NCBI GenBank assembly: GCA_014529385.2
Contig: CM043968.1
Coordinates: 130,321,018 to 130,385,017, forward strand
Length of the DNA stretch: 64,000 nucleotides
Reading direction: 5' to 3'
Source of the DNA: Adiantum capillus-veneris
Taxonomy: Eukaryota > Streptophyta > Polypodiopsida > Polypodiales > Pteridaceae
Positions 1 to 11,111 of the stretch are shown here, piece by piece. Made by a program: the position numbers and the translations under genes. The notes beneath the pieces were generated by a model. It ran no database searches. It saw only the letters and a program-made list of their open reading frames with translations, and was not told the origin of the DNA. The number at the start of each line of letters is the position of its first letter. The first letter of the stretch is position 1.

Positions 1-298
1 GAATTGAAACATATTTCTATTGGCCTACCATGAAAGTGAACATACAAGAGTATGTTTCTAAATGTGTGGTATGCCAAAAGACAAAATTTGATAGAGGGAA
101 GCAACTTGGATTGCTTCAACCCTTGCCAATCCCTAATTCACCATGGGAGAGCATATCCATGGATTTTATCTTTAGATTGCCTAAGTCTATCCATGGGAAT
201 ACGAGAATATGGACGATAGTAGACATGTTCAGTAAACAAGCTCATTTATACTGCCAAAAAGACTATCAAAGCCCATCAAATGGCAACCCTCTTCATTT
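1..298 (+). pseudogene. Ty3/gypsy integrase fragment, chromovirus-like
   Basis: Reading from the window edge, the frame encodes the end of the zinc-binding domain (CVVCQK) and the start of the integrase core (GLLQPLPIPNSPWESISMDF, then IVDMFSKQAHL). This wording is typical of chromovirus-type gypsy integrases. After the LPKSIHGNTRIW stretch the frame slips: the expected chromoviral continuation (KKTIKAHQMATLFIS) is readable in another frame up to about base 298. There the sequence switches abruptly to a different gypsy lineage. The element's 5' part lies outside the window. Non-functional remnant; the lineage assignment rests on motif recognition only. Confidence 0.7.
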
Positions 299-929
299 CA
301 CCGCAGCTCTATGGGCATACAGAACATCTTTCAAGGTATCTACTCAATTCACTCCTTTTCATTTAGTATATGGACAGGAGGCACTCCTTCCTATTGAGGC
401 AGAGCTTGCAAGCCTACGCATTCTCTCATGGGGAGCAAAGAGGCCAAAAGAAGCTTTGCAGGAAATAATTTTAGACCTTCAACGACTTGACCTTGATAGA
501 GAAGAGTCCATCGACTATTACATTGCCCAAGCCATGGATCAAAGGGACAAAATCAACAAAAGTCTCAAGTAGAAGGGCTTGACGGAAGGTATGCTAGTTC
601 TTCGTTACGATAATCGCCTTGATGTACGCCATGACAAGAAGTTTTTACAAAGGTGGGAGGGACCCTTTTTGATAATGAAAAGGTATGAAAATGGTAGCTA
701 TAGACTAACAGATTTCTCTGGGAAAGTCCACAAGACCTGAGTACATGGATGGAGATTGAAGCCCTATTTACAAAGAATTAATCCACTTGCAGGGAGCCTT
801 CATTTTAAGTGTGAAATTGCTCCATCCAATTTAGCAGATGCTCCTTCAACTACTCAAGGATCGTTGAGTGCGGGGACTTCAAGCTTGCAAGGTCTACCTT
901 GGGATTCTTGTAACAAAGTACAGGTTTGA
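299..929 (+). pseudogene. Integrase C-terminal part of Tat-like gypsy element (upstream copy)
   Basis: Nearly identical to 8314-8944 of the element downstream (offset 8015), starting with AALWAYRTSFKVSTQF and VYGQEALLP and continuing through the GPF-containing C-terminal region. Compared with the downstream copy it has CAG to TAG at 570-572 and CGA to TGA at 738-740, so it is dead. It joins the chromovirus-like integrase fragment at about 298 and runs without a break into the A-rich tail, the polypurine tract and the LTR at 1074. It is therefore the 3' end of a second family member sharing that LTR. Confidence 0.85.
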
Positions 930-1073
930 GGGAGTAAAAGGGTGCATATCACTCCTCCTTTTTTGAAAAAAGAAGAAAAAAAAGAAGAAAAAAGAAAAAA
1001 AAAAGAAAAAGGAAGAACTCTTTTGTTTCATCTAGGAGCATGAATGATCCTAGATGAAGGGGGAGGGCTAATA
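930..1073 (+). other. 3' untranslated tail and polypurine tract of upstream gypsy copy
   Basis: An A/G-rich stretch (960-1015, runs of A interrupted by G) is followed by GAAGGGGGAGGG at 1056-1067, six bases before the LTR start TGAG. This is the expected place for the polypurine tract that primes plus-strand DNA synthesis. The same arrangement is seen at 8945-9109. Confidence 0.75.
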
Positions 1074-3058
1074 TGAGTAGCGTTAAACGATAACCTTGCA
1101 TTTGCACTACATTTCTACTCAAATGTATATATTTTTAATCAAATTTTTAACTTAGTGTTCATTATCTCTTTCCGTAATAGCTTTTTTCCATACAAACACC
1201 TTACCCTTCTTAGATCTTTATGCATTTATATCATATTTCTCTCTTCATGCTAAATGTAAATAGTAAACTTAATTCTACTCTCCTAATTTTTTACTAAATA
1301 TTCTTTTAACTAATTACCTTTAATAATTTAAATAGCTATCTACATCCCATAATTTGTAAATAAATAATTTATGGGCACTTATCTTACCCATCTTCTCTCA
1401 AGGGTAGGGTTAACCTTGTAGGCCTTCCCTTCCCCACCACTATGTGACCCAACTCTTGGATCATTTACTTGTGTTGGTCAACAAATCTTAAATATAATGT
1501 ATATCCCCAATAAATCAAACTTTATTGGAGCCTACCTCATTTGTTTAAGGTGGATCCTCTTTTGAAAAAGCATGCTACACCTTGGATGCATGCTAAAGGG
1601 TCCCCTACAAGGAGACTTGGTGCAAAAGGTATTTTGGATGCATCTTGAACGCCTCAGCTCGTGGATATACTTGAGGAACACTCCAAAATCAGCTTAAACA
1701 CTTTGAGAAGGTCAAATTTTCCTTTTACAGCACCCAATTTTGAGTTATAGGCTGAAAGTTATGGTGAAAACAAGGTGCTGCGAACACTGTTACTGCATGT
1801 CAAAGTTACAATCAGGTAAACCACAAAGGTGAAAAGTTTTCTTGACTTCTTCAACATTCTAAAATACCAATGGGGAGTTAAAACCACTTGCATGTGGAGG
1901 GGTCGGTTCAAGATGCTTCCAGAGACACAACAAACAGGATGGGGACACTGTGCAGGAGCCACTGGAGGGACATCATGGTGGGGCTCACATACATTATCAA
2001 CCCTTATGGAGCCTCCACGACTTAAAAGGCTATTTTTAATGAGAAAATAAGTCCCTTATTTGCATAATTGAAGGAATGGTCAAAAGGGAACCTAACTATG
2101 GTTAATCACCTACCCTAGTCAAGTTTAACCTAACCCAAGGTCTTGTACAGCTATAAAAAGGCCCTTTGGCAAGCACAAAAACACACAGATCTACTCCATT
2201 GCTACAAACAAGCTCCTCTAAGGTTAGGGAAGCGCTAATCTCTCTCCCCTCTCGTCTCCCTATCCATTTCCTAAGCTCGCTATCATAAGCGTTGCCATAG
2301 AGAGAGCATCAATATGCTATTGATACCATTCTCTTGCAAACATTTCTCTACCATACTCATCCATAAGGATTGTAGCTTCTATACGAGAGCAAGGATATCA
2401 AGTTCCATGATCTATCTCATGGTTTGATCAACAAATTGCTGCAATTGGGGTGTCATCGTCACACTATTGCTCTAAACGATTGTAAAATTGGTAAGCATAT
2501 CTTGGAAGCTTCTTATATTTTGTGCTCATTGGGTTGCTTGTTTTGTTGAGAAAGTTTTGTGCACCATGGTGTCTATTTGCTTGGCTTCTCTCCTTATGTT
2601 GTGTGTAAGTAAGTCTTGGGGCTGCATAGATGGAGAAGAGCTCTCTATGCATGCCGCCTTATGTGTGTAAGTAGTCTCTTTTTTTTGGGAAAGGAAAGGC
2701 GTTGTCAAGTATTTGTGCATTATGGTGTTTTGAGCTTTGCTAAGAGATTGGGTGCTTGCTTTTCTTAGAAGTATATGAGCACTAATATGGTGAAGGTCAC
2801 TCTTTGCATGCGAGTCTGTGCAGTGTTCAAAGGGATTGCTTAAGGAGTGTGTGTTGAATGGTTGAAGGGCATTTTGTGTTGAAGCACATAAGGAAGGTGT
2901 GAGTGTGTGTGTGTGTGTTGCATATGGTTTGTTTTGGTTTCCTTCTTTCTCCATAGAAGAGGGTGGTGCCCCTAAGAAATACGCATGTGTAGGGCCTCAC
3001 GGAGTGGTTTGTCTGGTGGGAGCCTTGAGTTGAGCCCCATCTCAAAAATCCGCTCTCA
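1074..3058 (+). repeat. LTR, left copy (shared by two gypsy copies)
   Basis: Begins TGAGTAGCGTTAAACG after the polypurine tract and ends CCGCTCTCA five bases before the primer binding site. It aligns over its whole length with 9110-11111; differences are scattered substitutions and the length of a (GT)n tract near 2905. Because gypsy internal sequence lies on both sides, this LTR acts as the 3' LTR of the upstream copy and the 5' LTR of the downstream copy. Confidence 0.9.
2152..2159 (+). promoter_or_regulatory. Probable TATA box of the left LTR
   Basis: TATAAAAA in the context CAGCTATAAAAAGGCCC, about 1080 bases into the LTR, preserved in the right LTR at 10188-10195. Transcription would start about 30 bases downstream, giving a long U3 and about 880 bases of R plus U5. 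Position and sequence are seen; promoter activity is inferred. Confidence 0.55.
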
Positions 3059-3063
3059 TAAAG

Positions 3064-3083
3064 TGGTGCCCCCACTGAGGAAC
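3064..3083 (+). other. Primer binding site
   Basis: TGGTGCCCCCACTGAGGAAC starts five bases after the LTR end. It begins with the TGG that pairs with a tRNA CCA end and resembles the PBS of the unrelated-position element at 55489 (TGGCGCCCCCACGGAGG), suggesting a common primer tRNA. The exact tRNA was not identified. Confidence 0.7.
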
Positions 3084-3613
3084 TTTCCTAATTGCCTTCT
3101 ATTCTCCTCATGAACAATAGAGTTGCACCATACGCTTTTCATTTTTCACAACGCATCAGAATTAACATTTGTGTAGATCGCAATTTTTTTTACCAGCAAC
3201 GCATTGTTTTTATGTTTGGTGCAGAAAGACTTGGTGATATCTTGGCATCTCCAAATCCCATCATTCTTCCATTCATTAATTATGATGATTCATTTGATGT
3301 CCATGTTTTTATTTTGTTTTGAGGCAGGGACAAGAGGCGCCTAGATAGCGATCCACTCAAAAGGAAACTTTCTTCAAGAGAAAGAAAAAAGAGAACACAT
3401 TGTCACATGAACCAACCTGGAGTTGCTTCTCCTTTTACACCCATAGCTCGTCAATCTGTGCATCATAATTGCTACAAAATTTAGATTTCAAGCAACCATT
3501 AGGAGAATTTTTGGACCCACTCGTCTTAATGAAATTAATGCCTCAATCAACCCTTTTATTTTGCCTATGATAAATTATAAACTAACACTTTATGTATATA
3601 TTTTCATTTTGAT
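3084..3613 (+). other. Leader between PBS and gag of the Tat-type element
   Basis: About 530 bases of AT-rich sequence without a convincing reading frame. An open frame of 76 codons (3092-3322) has no recognisable domain. Confidence 0.5.
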
Positions 3614-4876
3614 GTGATCACTCATTGTAGTCAAAACTTTGTGGTACACAAGCCTCCTTGTATTGTAAAAATGTCAAGCACTTTTCCTACCTTTCATTCT
3701 AAAAATGTTGAGGATGCACAAGAATTTCTTGATAATTTGGAGATGGCACACCTCATCTCTGGGAGAGATCAAGAAGAGGTAAAGCTGCATGCTGTTCCAT
3801 TCGTTCTCAAAGGGGAGGCTAAGGCATGGTACGAGGCCTTGCAACCTCAAAACAAAACCAAATGGGAGAGGCTACGTGTAAGTTTTCTTGCCAAATTTGG
3901 GCAAGGAGATACTCTAGAGGGTCTTTGGAAGTGTCTACTTCAACATAAACAGGTATTCCTTGAAGACTACCCATCTTATGAGTCCGTTTTTTTAAACCTA
4001 TGGGATAGATGGGAGGCTACCTTACAAAACCAAGGTGGTGCACCAAACTTTCTAAAGAAAGATAGGTTCATGGCTGGCTTGTATCCAATTTTGAAGACCA
4101 AGGTAGAGTTAAAATTCCCATCAACATTTGAGGAAGCACGTGAGGTGGCCATGGTCAAATTCAAGAAGTTAAATTTTCAAGCACATAGAACAAGGGACCT
4201 AAATGAAGTCATTGAGAGGGATTCTTCACCAAGCATGGGAACACAAGTTAGGGGCTCTCTTGCCCAAACTTCACAAATAGGGAAAGGATCACAACAAGAG
4301 ATCTTGCAAAGATTAACTCAACAACTAGAGAGTCTCACCTTGAATCTAGTGCAGGGCCTACCTCAACAACGACAACCAAGAGAAGGGAATCACAATCAAC
4401 GAAGTCAAGCACAAGAGTTGAGATGCTGGAATTGCAACGAAGTTGGTCATGGCATGTATAATTGCCCTCACCCTCGAAGGCTTCCACGGGACATATACCC
4501 TCCTAGACCCCCTCCGCTCATGGTGCAGCAAGAGCATGCTCAAGCCCCACAAATTCTTCGTCGATCACCACCACCTCCAGTGGCAAACATCCCTCTTGTC
4601 CCACCAGTGGAGGAAGAGAGAGGATTAAACGTCATAAAGCTGGAAGAGGAGATAGAGGTGAGCCTTATACATTTTGATGTTATGCCAACAGAAAAGCGCA
4701 CAAGAGCACACAACAAGGATGAAGACACAAGGAATGAAGAGTCAGAACCTGCAAGGAAGGAGAGGAAGAAAAAGTCAAAGAAGGAGGAAGGAGACAAGAA
4801 GCAGAGATCAAGGCGAAGGGAGATCGACATCAATGATTTTCCATTAGAAAGAATATGGAACCCTACAACATCTTAG
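3614..4876 (+). CDS. gag: Gag polyprotein of Tat-type gypsy element
   Basis: Intact 420-residue frame. Residues about 25-190 resemble the retrotransposon gag (capsid) family, with EAKAWYEAL and the LRVSFLAKFGQ-type helix region. A zinc knuckle CWNCNEVGHGMYNC (CX2CX4HX4C) lies near residue 275, followed by a proline-rich stretch and a highly charged lysine/glutamate tail. Gag would package the element's RNA in virus-like particles. The next frame (protease) opens at 4837 in the -1 frame and overlaps gag by about 40 bases. I see no classical slippery heptamer, so a frameshift mechanism or an old indel are both possible. The start may be the methionine at 3614 or the internal one at 3671 (MSSTFPTF), which fits gag N-termini better. 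Confidence 0.85.
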   Translation: MITHCSQNFVVHKPPCIVKMSSTFPTFHSKNVEDAQEFLDNLEMAHLISGRDQEEVKLHAVPFVLKGEAKAWYEALQPQNKTKWERLRVSFLAKFGQGDTLEGLWKCLLQHKQVFLEDYPSYESVFLNLWDRWEATLQNQGGAPNFLKKDRFMAGLYPILKTKVELKFPSTFEEAREVAMVKFKKLNFQAHRTRDLNEVIERDSSPSMGTQVRGSLAQTSQIGKGSQQEILQRLTQQLESLTLNLVQGLPQQRQPREGNHNQRSQAQELRCWNCNEVGHGMYNCPHPRRLPRDIYPPRPPPLMVQQEHAQAPQILRRSPPPPVANIPLVPPVEEERGLNVIKLEEEIEVSLIHFDVMPTEKRTRAHNKDEDTRNEESEPARKERKKKSKKEEGDKKQRSRRREIDINDFPLERIWNPTTS

Positions 4877-5358
4877 AAGATCTGCAAACTCAAAAGCCCA
4901 ATATTTCTTGGCCTCAACTCCTACATCTATCACCCGAGGTGAGAAGGCACTGGCCCAAACTTGTAAGCACAAGACTCCCAAGGAAGAAAGAAAAGGTGAC
5001 AATAAAGGCATTGACTTCAAAGCCACAACAAGATGTGGAACCTATTGTAGATGCTTATGTAAGGGGTAGGAAGGTATCCAATGTGTATGTTGATGGTGGA
5101 GCACAAATGTGTGTGATCATGGAAAGAGCCATGAATAGACTAGGGCTTGAAATCACTAAATCCTCTAATTGTCAAGCTAGGCTGGCCAACAATGCAAGTG
5201 TGAAGTGCCTAGGGATCATCGAGAATGTAAAAGTTTATGTATGTTATATAGATGCACGGGTGGACATGTATGTTATGCCGGCCAAGGGGGAGGGCTATCC
5301 CATCATCCTAGGGAGGCCTTGGCTCATTGCTGTGAATGCAGATAAAAAATGGGGATGA
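4837..5358 (+). pseudogene. Aspartic protease region of Tat-type element
   Basis: The frame contains VYVDGGAQMCVI, the position of the retropepsin active-site aspartate (here DGG instead of DTG or DSG), and the downstream GYPIILGRPWL motif that closes the fold. It would cleave Gag-Pol. An in-frame TGA at 5356-5358 separates it from the next segment; the frame continues unchanged on the other side, so this is a single nonsense codon, plausibly CGA to TGA. Confidence 0.75.
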
Positions 5359-6573
5359 GGACAATTGATTCTAAAAAAGGGACAACATGTAGTATATGAT
5401 TGGCATGAAGGAAAGCATCTCGACATCAACTATGAAACCATGGCTGATGAAGAAAGTGAAGAGAGTTTTGGCTCAAGCGACGAGGAAAGTTCAACCACTA
5501 CATCCAATAGCGAAGAAGAATCATCTTTGGAGGTAATGGGAATCATCTTCAACACATCAAAAACTCCATCAATAGAGGTTGATCCAACAAAGGAGCAAAC
5601 AAAGGATGACAAAGGTGACCACAAGCACTATGAAGACTTCGAGAGGATGCTTGCAAAAGATCTTACCCTTGAGGAGAAGCGGTCCTACATCAATATGCTC
5701 AAGAGGTATCCCAATTTGTTTATTACTGATTACTCACAAATTAGAGGTGTGGATGTTATAGAGCATGGCATAGAATTAAAACCAAGTACTAAACCTGTGG
5801 CTCAAAAGCTAAGGCGCCTAGGAAAAATACAACAAGAGGAACTTTTGACAGAGGTTAACTGATTCCTCAAAGCTGGTTTCATTTACCCCGTGTCTCAATC
5901 TGAGTGGGTGTCCCCAATTGTAGTAACCCCTAAAAAGAACGGAAAATGGAGGGTCTGTGTTGACTACAAACCGCTCAATGCTGCAACAAAGAGGGATCAT
6001 TTTCCTCTTCCTTTCCAAGATGAAATCCTAAACGAAGTAGCCGGCTATGAATGTTACACAATGTGTGATGGGTATTCAGGGTATTTTCAAACTAGAATAG
6101 CAGAAGAAGATCACTTAAAAACCACTTTCATCACACCTTGGGGTTGCTTTGCCTATAGAGTGATGCCATTTGGGCTCACAAATGCTCCTAGTACCTTTAT
6201 AAGGTTTACAACTCTTGTCTTTCAGCCCTTCTTTGCAAAGTCAATTAGGGTTTTTATGGATGACTTCAGTATCTATAGTAGCCAAATGATTCATTGCCAA
6301 AAAGTTGAGGAGGGGCTTAGGAGGCTTCATCAATTTAGGGACAGCTTAATCCTGAGAAGTGTCACAAGTGGTGTTGCTAGGTCATGTGGTTTCTTTGCAA
6401 GGAATTCAAGTGGATCCATCAAAAGTAAATGCTCTCTTGTCACTACAACCACCAACGACAACCAAGGAGCTCATGACTTTCAACCACAAAGTAAGGTACA
6501 TGTCTCGTTTCATTCACCTTCTAGCGGAAGCTATTGCACCTTTGCACAAGCTAGCAAAAAAACCCACATTTGA
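5359..6573 (+). pseudogene. Acidic linker and reverse transcriptase of Tat-type element
   Basis: After an acidic serine/glutamate-rich linker (about 5440-5540) comes the RT: EWVSPIVVTPKKNGKWRVCV, then the PFGLTNAPSTF motif, then the active site VFMDDFSIYS near 6255-6285. An in-frame TGA at 5860-5862 sits just before FLKAGFIYPV. Near 6340-6370 the frame is scrambled: a residual LNPEKC in another frame shows where the RT should continue before the 6359 frame takes over. Confidence 0.82.
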
Positions 6574-8023
6574 ATGGAGAGAGGAACACGAATTATGCTT
6601 TACTGAAGTAAAGGGTATTCTCAACTCTCTTCCAACAATAATGCCACCAAATCCAAAGGATACATATTACATCACGCCAAGTGTAGGAATGGAGGCTATC
6701 GGTGTAGTTCTCATGCAAAAAGACCCAAAAACATGCTACACGAGGCCAGTATACTTTGCAAGCAAAGTCATGACCGCTGCAGAGAAGGGATACACCGATA
6801 TGGAGAAGGTGGTATTCACGATTATGTTTGCGGTAAGAAAGTTCCGATCATATCTCTTACCTGCACCATTTGTCATTCTCACCATGGAAAACAATTTACC
6901 ATATGTTGTGCAACACATGAGCCTCTCATCTAGGATAGCCAAATGGGTTCTAGAACTTCAAGAGTTCGAATACACTTTTCTTGTGGAAGATAGCACAAGG
7001 GCAGGTCTTGCAGACATTCTCACATACAAAGTGAGAGAAAGGAAAGAGTCACCAAAGGCAGGAGACAAAGCTACACCACAAAATAATGAGGAGGAGATGG
7101 ACAACGCACACATTTTGTGCTTTGATGGAGCTTATCGACGACAACACGATCAGGCAGCAGGGGGGGTTCTTATTCTAAGTCCACAAAGGGAAGTTCTTGT
7201 TAAGAAAGGTATCACCTTGGAAAATGTTCATTCTAATAATGAGGCTGAGTATGTCACCTTAAAGTTGGGGCTTGAAGAATGCAGAAAACTTGGCATTGAA
7301 AGACTTATAATAAGAGGTGATTCCTTACTAGTTATTAGGCAAATCCAAGGGATATGGAAGTGCAAGAATCCTACTCTACTGGAGTGGCTTAGACAGGTAA
7401 AGGCTTTGATGAAGAACTTTGAAGCTACACAGGTACAACATGTTGTGAGAACCCTCAACAAGGAAGCAGATTCTCTCGCCAATGAGAAACTTCAGATCAT
7501 GGTGGGAGGTGTGAGGCTCTACGAACCAAAGTACCAAGGCCAAGAGGAATTGAAGGACATCATATTTTTCCTCCAAACTGGTGAGTGCCCTAAACACTTG
7601 GATAAAGTGCAAAGGCATAGGTTGGTAAAAAAGGAAACTCCTTACCAGATCATAGGAGATGATTTGTACCATAAAGGGAAGGATTTGGTGCTAAGAAGGG
7701 TGCCCTCTGTTCAAGAAATAGAGAGAATCCTCTTTTCATGCCATGATGATGTCTGTGGGGGTCATTTTTCTCATGATATTACAAACAGGAAGATTTTGCA
7801 AGAAGGGTTTGTTTGGCCAAGTCTACATCGTGATGTCAAGCATTGGTGTAAGTCATGCAAAGGTTGTCAGATTGCTGGAGATCGACGACTCACTTACGAG
7901 CCTCAAGTTCCAATAATTTCGTATGGTCCTTTTGAGAAGTGGGGTGTGGATGCAATAGGCCCCTTACCTCGCACATCTACCGGGAAGGTCTTCATCATTG
8001 TGGGAGTAGATTACATGACATGA
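6359..8023 (+). pseudogene. RT thumb, RNase H, second RNase H (aRNH) and integrase zinc/core start
   Basis: A 554-codon open stretch. It begins with LLGHVVSLQGIQVDP (RT connection), then a gypsy RNase H with IGVVLMQKD, PVYFASK and the FAVRKFRSYLL region. About 90 residues later a second RNase H starts at ILCFDGAYRRQHDQAAGG, with NNEAEY and RGDSLLVIRQ and a C-terminal NKEADSLAN: this is the additional archaeal-like RNase H known from Tat elements. Then comes an integrase zinc finger (GGHFSHD, CKSCKGCQ) and the first core aspartate in WGVDAIGPL. A TGA at 8021-8023 stops it at MT-stop-WAEA, where relatives have MTRWAEA or MTKWAEA. Confidence 0.88.
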
Positions 8024-8944
8024 TGGGCGGAGGCAGCAAGTACAACACGAATTACAGCCAAGGAGGTATCAAAATTTATCTTTGATCACATATGCAGTAG
8101 ATTCGGCACACCATTAGAGATTTTGTCAGATCTTGGTTCAGGGTTTAGAGTAGAGCTCCTAGATAATCTTTTGGCAAAGTTAAAAGTCAAAAATTTGCAT
8201 TCTACACCTTACTACCCTCAGTTCAATGGGTTGGTTGAAAAGGTGAATGGAATGATATGTAAGATCATTTCTAAACAGGTTGCAGATCGGCCAAACGACT
8301 GGGATCGTCATTTGACCGCAGCTCTATGGGCATACAGAACATCTTTCAAGGTATCCACTCAATTCACTCCTTTTCATTTGGTATATGGGCAGGAGGCACT
8401 CCTTTCTATTGAGGTGGAGCTTGCAAGCCTACGCATTCTCTCACGGGGAGCAAAGAGGCCAAAAGAAGCTTTGCAGGAAAGAATTTTAGACCTTCAACGA
8501 CTTGAGCTTGATAGAGAAGAGTCCATCGACTATTACATTGCCCAAGCCATGGATCAAAGGGACAAAATCAACAAAAGTCTCAAGCAGAAGGGCTTGACGG
8601 AAGGTATGCTAGTTCTTCTTTACGATAATCGCCTTGATGTACGCCATGACAAGAAATTTTTACAAAGGTGGGAGGGACCCTTTTTGATAATGAAAAGGTA
8701 TGGAAATGGTAGCTATAGACTAGCAGATTTGTCTGGGAAAGTCCACAAGACCCGAGTAAATGGATGGAGATTGAAGCCCTATTTACAAAGAATTAATCCA
8801 CTTGCAGGGAGCCTTCATTTTAAGTGTGAAATTGCTCCATCCAATTTAGCAGATGCTCCTTCAACTCCTCAAGGATCGTGGAGTGCAGGGACTTCAAGCT
8901 TGCAAGGTCTACCTTGGGATCCTTGTAACGAAGTACAGGTTTGA
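8024..8944 (+). pseudogene. Integrase core end and C-terminal domain of Tat-type element
   Basis: Same frame as the previous segment. It holds WAEAAST, the second core aspartate in ILSDLGSGF (usual SDNGTEF), and the catalytic glutamate region STPYYPQFNGLVEKVNG. Then follow AALWAYRTSFKVS, VYGQEAL and a C-terminal domain with WEGPFLI and NGWRLKPYL. The frame ends at TGA 8942-8944. The part from about 8314 is duplicated at 299-929. Confidence 0.85.
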
Positions 8945-9109
8945 GGGAGTAAAAGGGTGCATATCACTCCTCCTTTTTTGGAAAAAGAAAAAAAAAGAAG
9001 AATAAAAAAGAAAGAAAAAAGAAAAAAAAAGAAAAAAAAAGAAAAAGGAAGAACTCTTTTGTTTCATCTAGAAGCATGATTGATCCTAGATGAAGGGGGA
9101 GGGCTAATA
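8945..9109 (+). other. 3' tail and polypurine tract
   Basis: A-rich, slippage-prone stretch at 8975-9055, then GAAGGGGGAGGG at 9092-9103 just before the right LTR. It matches 930-1073 with different A/G run lengths. Confidence 0.75.
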
Positions 9110-10939
9110 TGAGTATGTTAAACGGTAACCTTGCATTTGCACTACATTTCTACTCAAATGTATATATTTTTTATCAAAGTTTTAACCTAGTGTTCATTCT
9201 CTCTTTCCGTAATAGCCTTTTTCCATACAAACACCTTACCCTTCTAAGATCTTTATGCATTTATATCATATTTCTCTCTTCATGCTAAATGTAAATAGTA
9301 AACTTAATTCTACTCTCCTAATTTTTTACTACATATTCTTTTAACTAATTACCTTTACTAATTTAAATAGCTATCTACATCCCATAATTTGTAAATAAAT
9401 AATTTATGGGCACTTATCTTACCCATCTTCTCTCAAGGGTAGGGTTAACCTTGTAGGCCTTCCCTTCCCCACCACTATGTGACCCAACTCTTAGATCATT
9501 TACTTGTGTTGGTCAACAAATCTTAAATATAATGTATATCCCCAATAAATCAAACTTTATTGGAGACTACCTCATTTGTTTAAGGTGGATTCTCTTTTGA
9601 AAAAGCATGCTACACCTTGGATGCATGCTAAAGGGTCCCCTACAAGGAGACTTGGTGCAAAAGGTATTTTGGATGCATATTGAACGCCTTAGCTCATGGA
9701 TATACTTGAGGAACACTCCAAAATCATCTTAAACACTTTGAGAAGGTCAACTTTGCCTTTTACAACACCCAATTCTGAGTTACAGGTTGAAAGTTATGGT
9801 GAAAACAAGGTGTTGCGGACATTGTTACTGCATGCCAAAGTTACAATCAGGTAAACCACAAAGGTGAAAAGTTTTCTTGACTTCTTCAACATTCTAAAAT
9901 ACCAATGGTGAGTTAAAAACCACTTGCATGTGGAGGGGTCGGTTCAAGATGCTTCCAGAGACACAACAAACAGGATGGGGACACTCTGCAGGAGCCACTG
10001 GAGGGACATCATGGTGGGGCCCACATACATTATCAACCCTTATGGAGACTCCACGACTTAAAAGGCTATTTTTAATGAGAAAATAATTCCCTTATTTGCA
10101 TAATTGAAGGAATGGTCAAAAGGGAACCTAACTATGGTTAATCACCTACCCTAGTCAAGTTTAACCTAACCCAAGGTCTTGTACAGCTATAAAAAGGCCC
10201 TTTGGCAAGCACAAAAATACACACACCTACTCCATTTCTACAAACAAGCTCCTCTAAGGTTAGGGAAGCGCTAATCTCTCTCCCCTCTCGTCTCCCTATC
10301 CATTTTCTAAGCTCGCTATCATAAGCGTTGCCATAGAGAGAGCATCAATATGCTATTGCTACCATTCTCTTGCAAACATTTCTCTTACCATACTCATCCA
10401 TAAGGATTCTAGCTTCTATATGAGAGCAAGGATATCAAGTTCCATGATCTATCTCATGGTTTGATCAACAAATTGCTGCAATTGGGGTGTCATCGTCACA
10501 CTATTGCTCTAAACGATTGTAAAATTGGTAAGCATATCTTGGCAGCTTCTTATATTTTGTGCTCATTGGGTTGCTTGTTTTGTTGAGAAAGTTTTGTGCA
10601 CCATGGTGTCTATTTGCTTGGCTTCTCTCCTTATGTTGTGTGTAAGTAAGTCTTGGGGCTGCATGGATGGAGAAGAGCTCTCTATGCATGCCGCCTTATG
10701 TGTGTAAGTAGTCTCTTTTTTTTGGGAAAGGAAAGGAGTTGTCAAGTATTTGTGCATTATGGTGTTTTGAGCTTTGCTAAGAGATTGGGTGCTTGCTTTT
10801 CTTAGAAGTATATGCATACTAATATGGTGAAGGTCACTCTTTGCATGCGAGTTTGTGCAGTGTTTAAAGGGATTGCTTAAGAAGTCTGTGTTGAATGGTT
10901 GAAGGGCATTTTGTGTTGAAGCACATAAGGAAGGTGTGA

Positions 10940-10970
<31 letters not shown>

Positions 10971-11111
10971 TTGCATATGGTTTTTTTTGGTTTCCTTCTT
11001 TCTCCATAGAAGAGGGTGGTGCCCCTAAGAAATACGCATGTGTAGGGCCTCACGGAGTGGTTTGTCTGGTGGGAGCCTTGAGTTGAGCCCCATCTCAAAA
11101 ATCCTCTCTCA
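9110..11111 (+). repeat. LTR, right copy
   Basis: Begins TGAGTATGTTAAACGG and ends CCTCTCTCA. Homologous end to end with 1074-3058, with the TATAAAAA box at 10188-10195 and a longer (GT)n tract at 10940-10970. Beyond 11111 the sequence is copia LTR. Confidence 0.9.

Larger units (their letters stand above)
1074..11111 (+). mobile_element. Tat-type Ty3/gypsy LTR retrotransposon, near full length, decayed
   Basis: Two LTRs of about 2 kb (1074-3058 and 9110-11111), both bounded by TGAG and CTCA, enclose a PBS, gag, protease, RT, RNase H, an additional RNase H, integrase and a polypurine tract, in that order. The second RNase H between the first RNase H and integrase is the hallmark of the Tat lineage. 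Coding capacity is broken by three in-frame TGA codons and a scrambled patch near 6340-6370. On the right the element is flanked by a copia LTR in mid-sequence (ATTGGCCATGAGG), so it was inserted into that LTR. The left flank is not a target duplication but another family member's 3' end. Confidence 0.88.
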
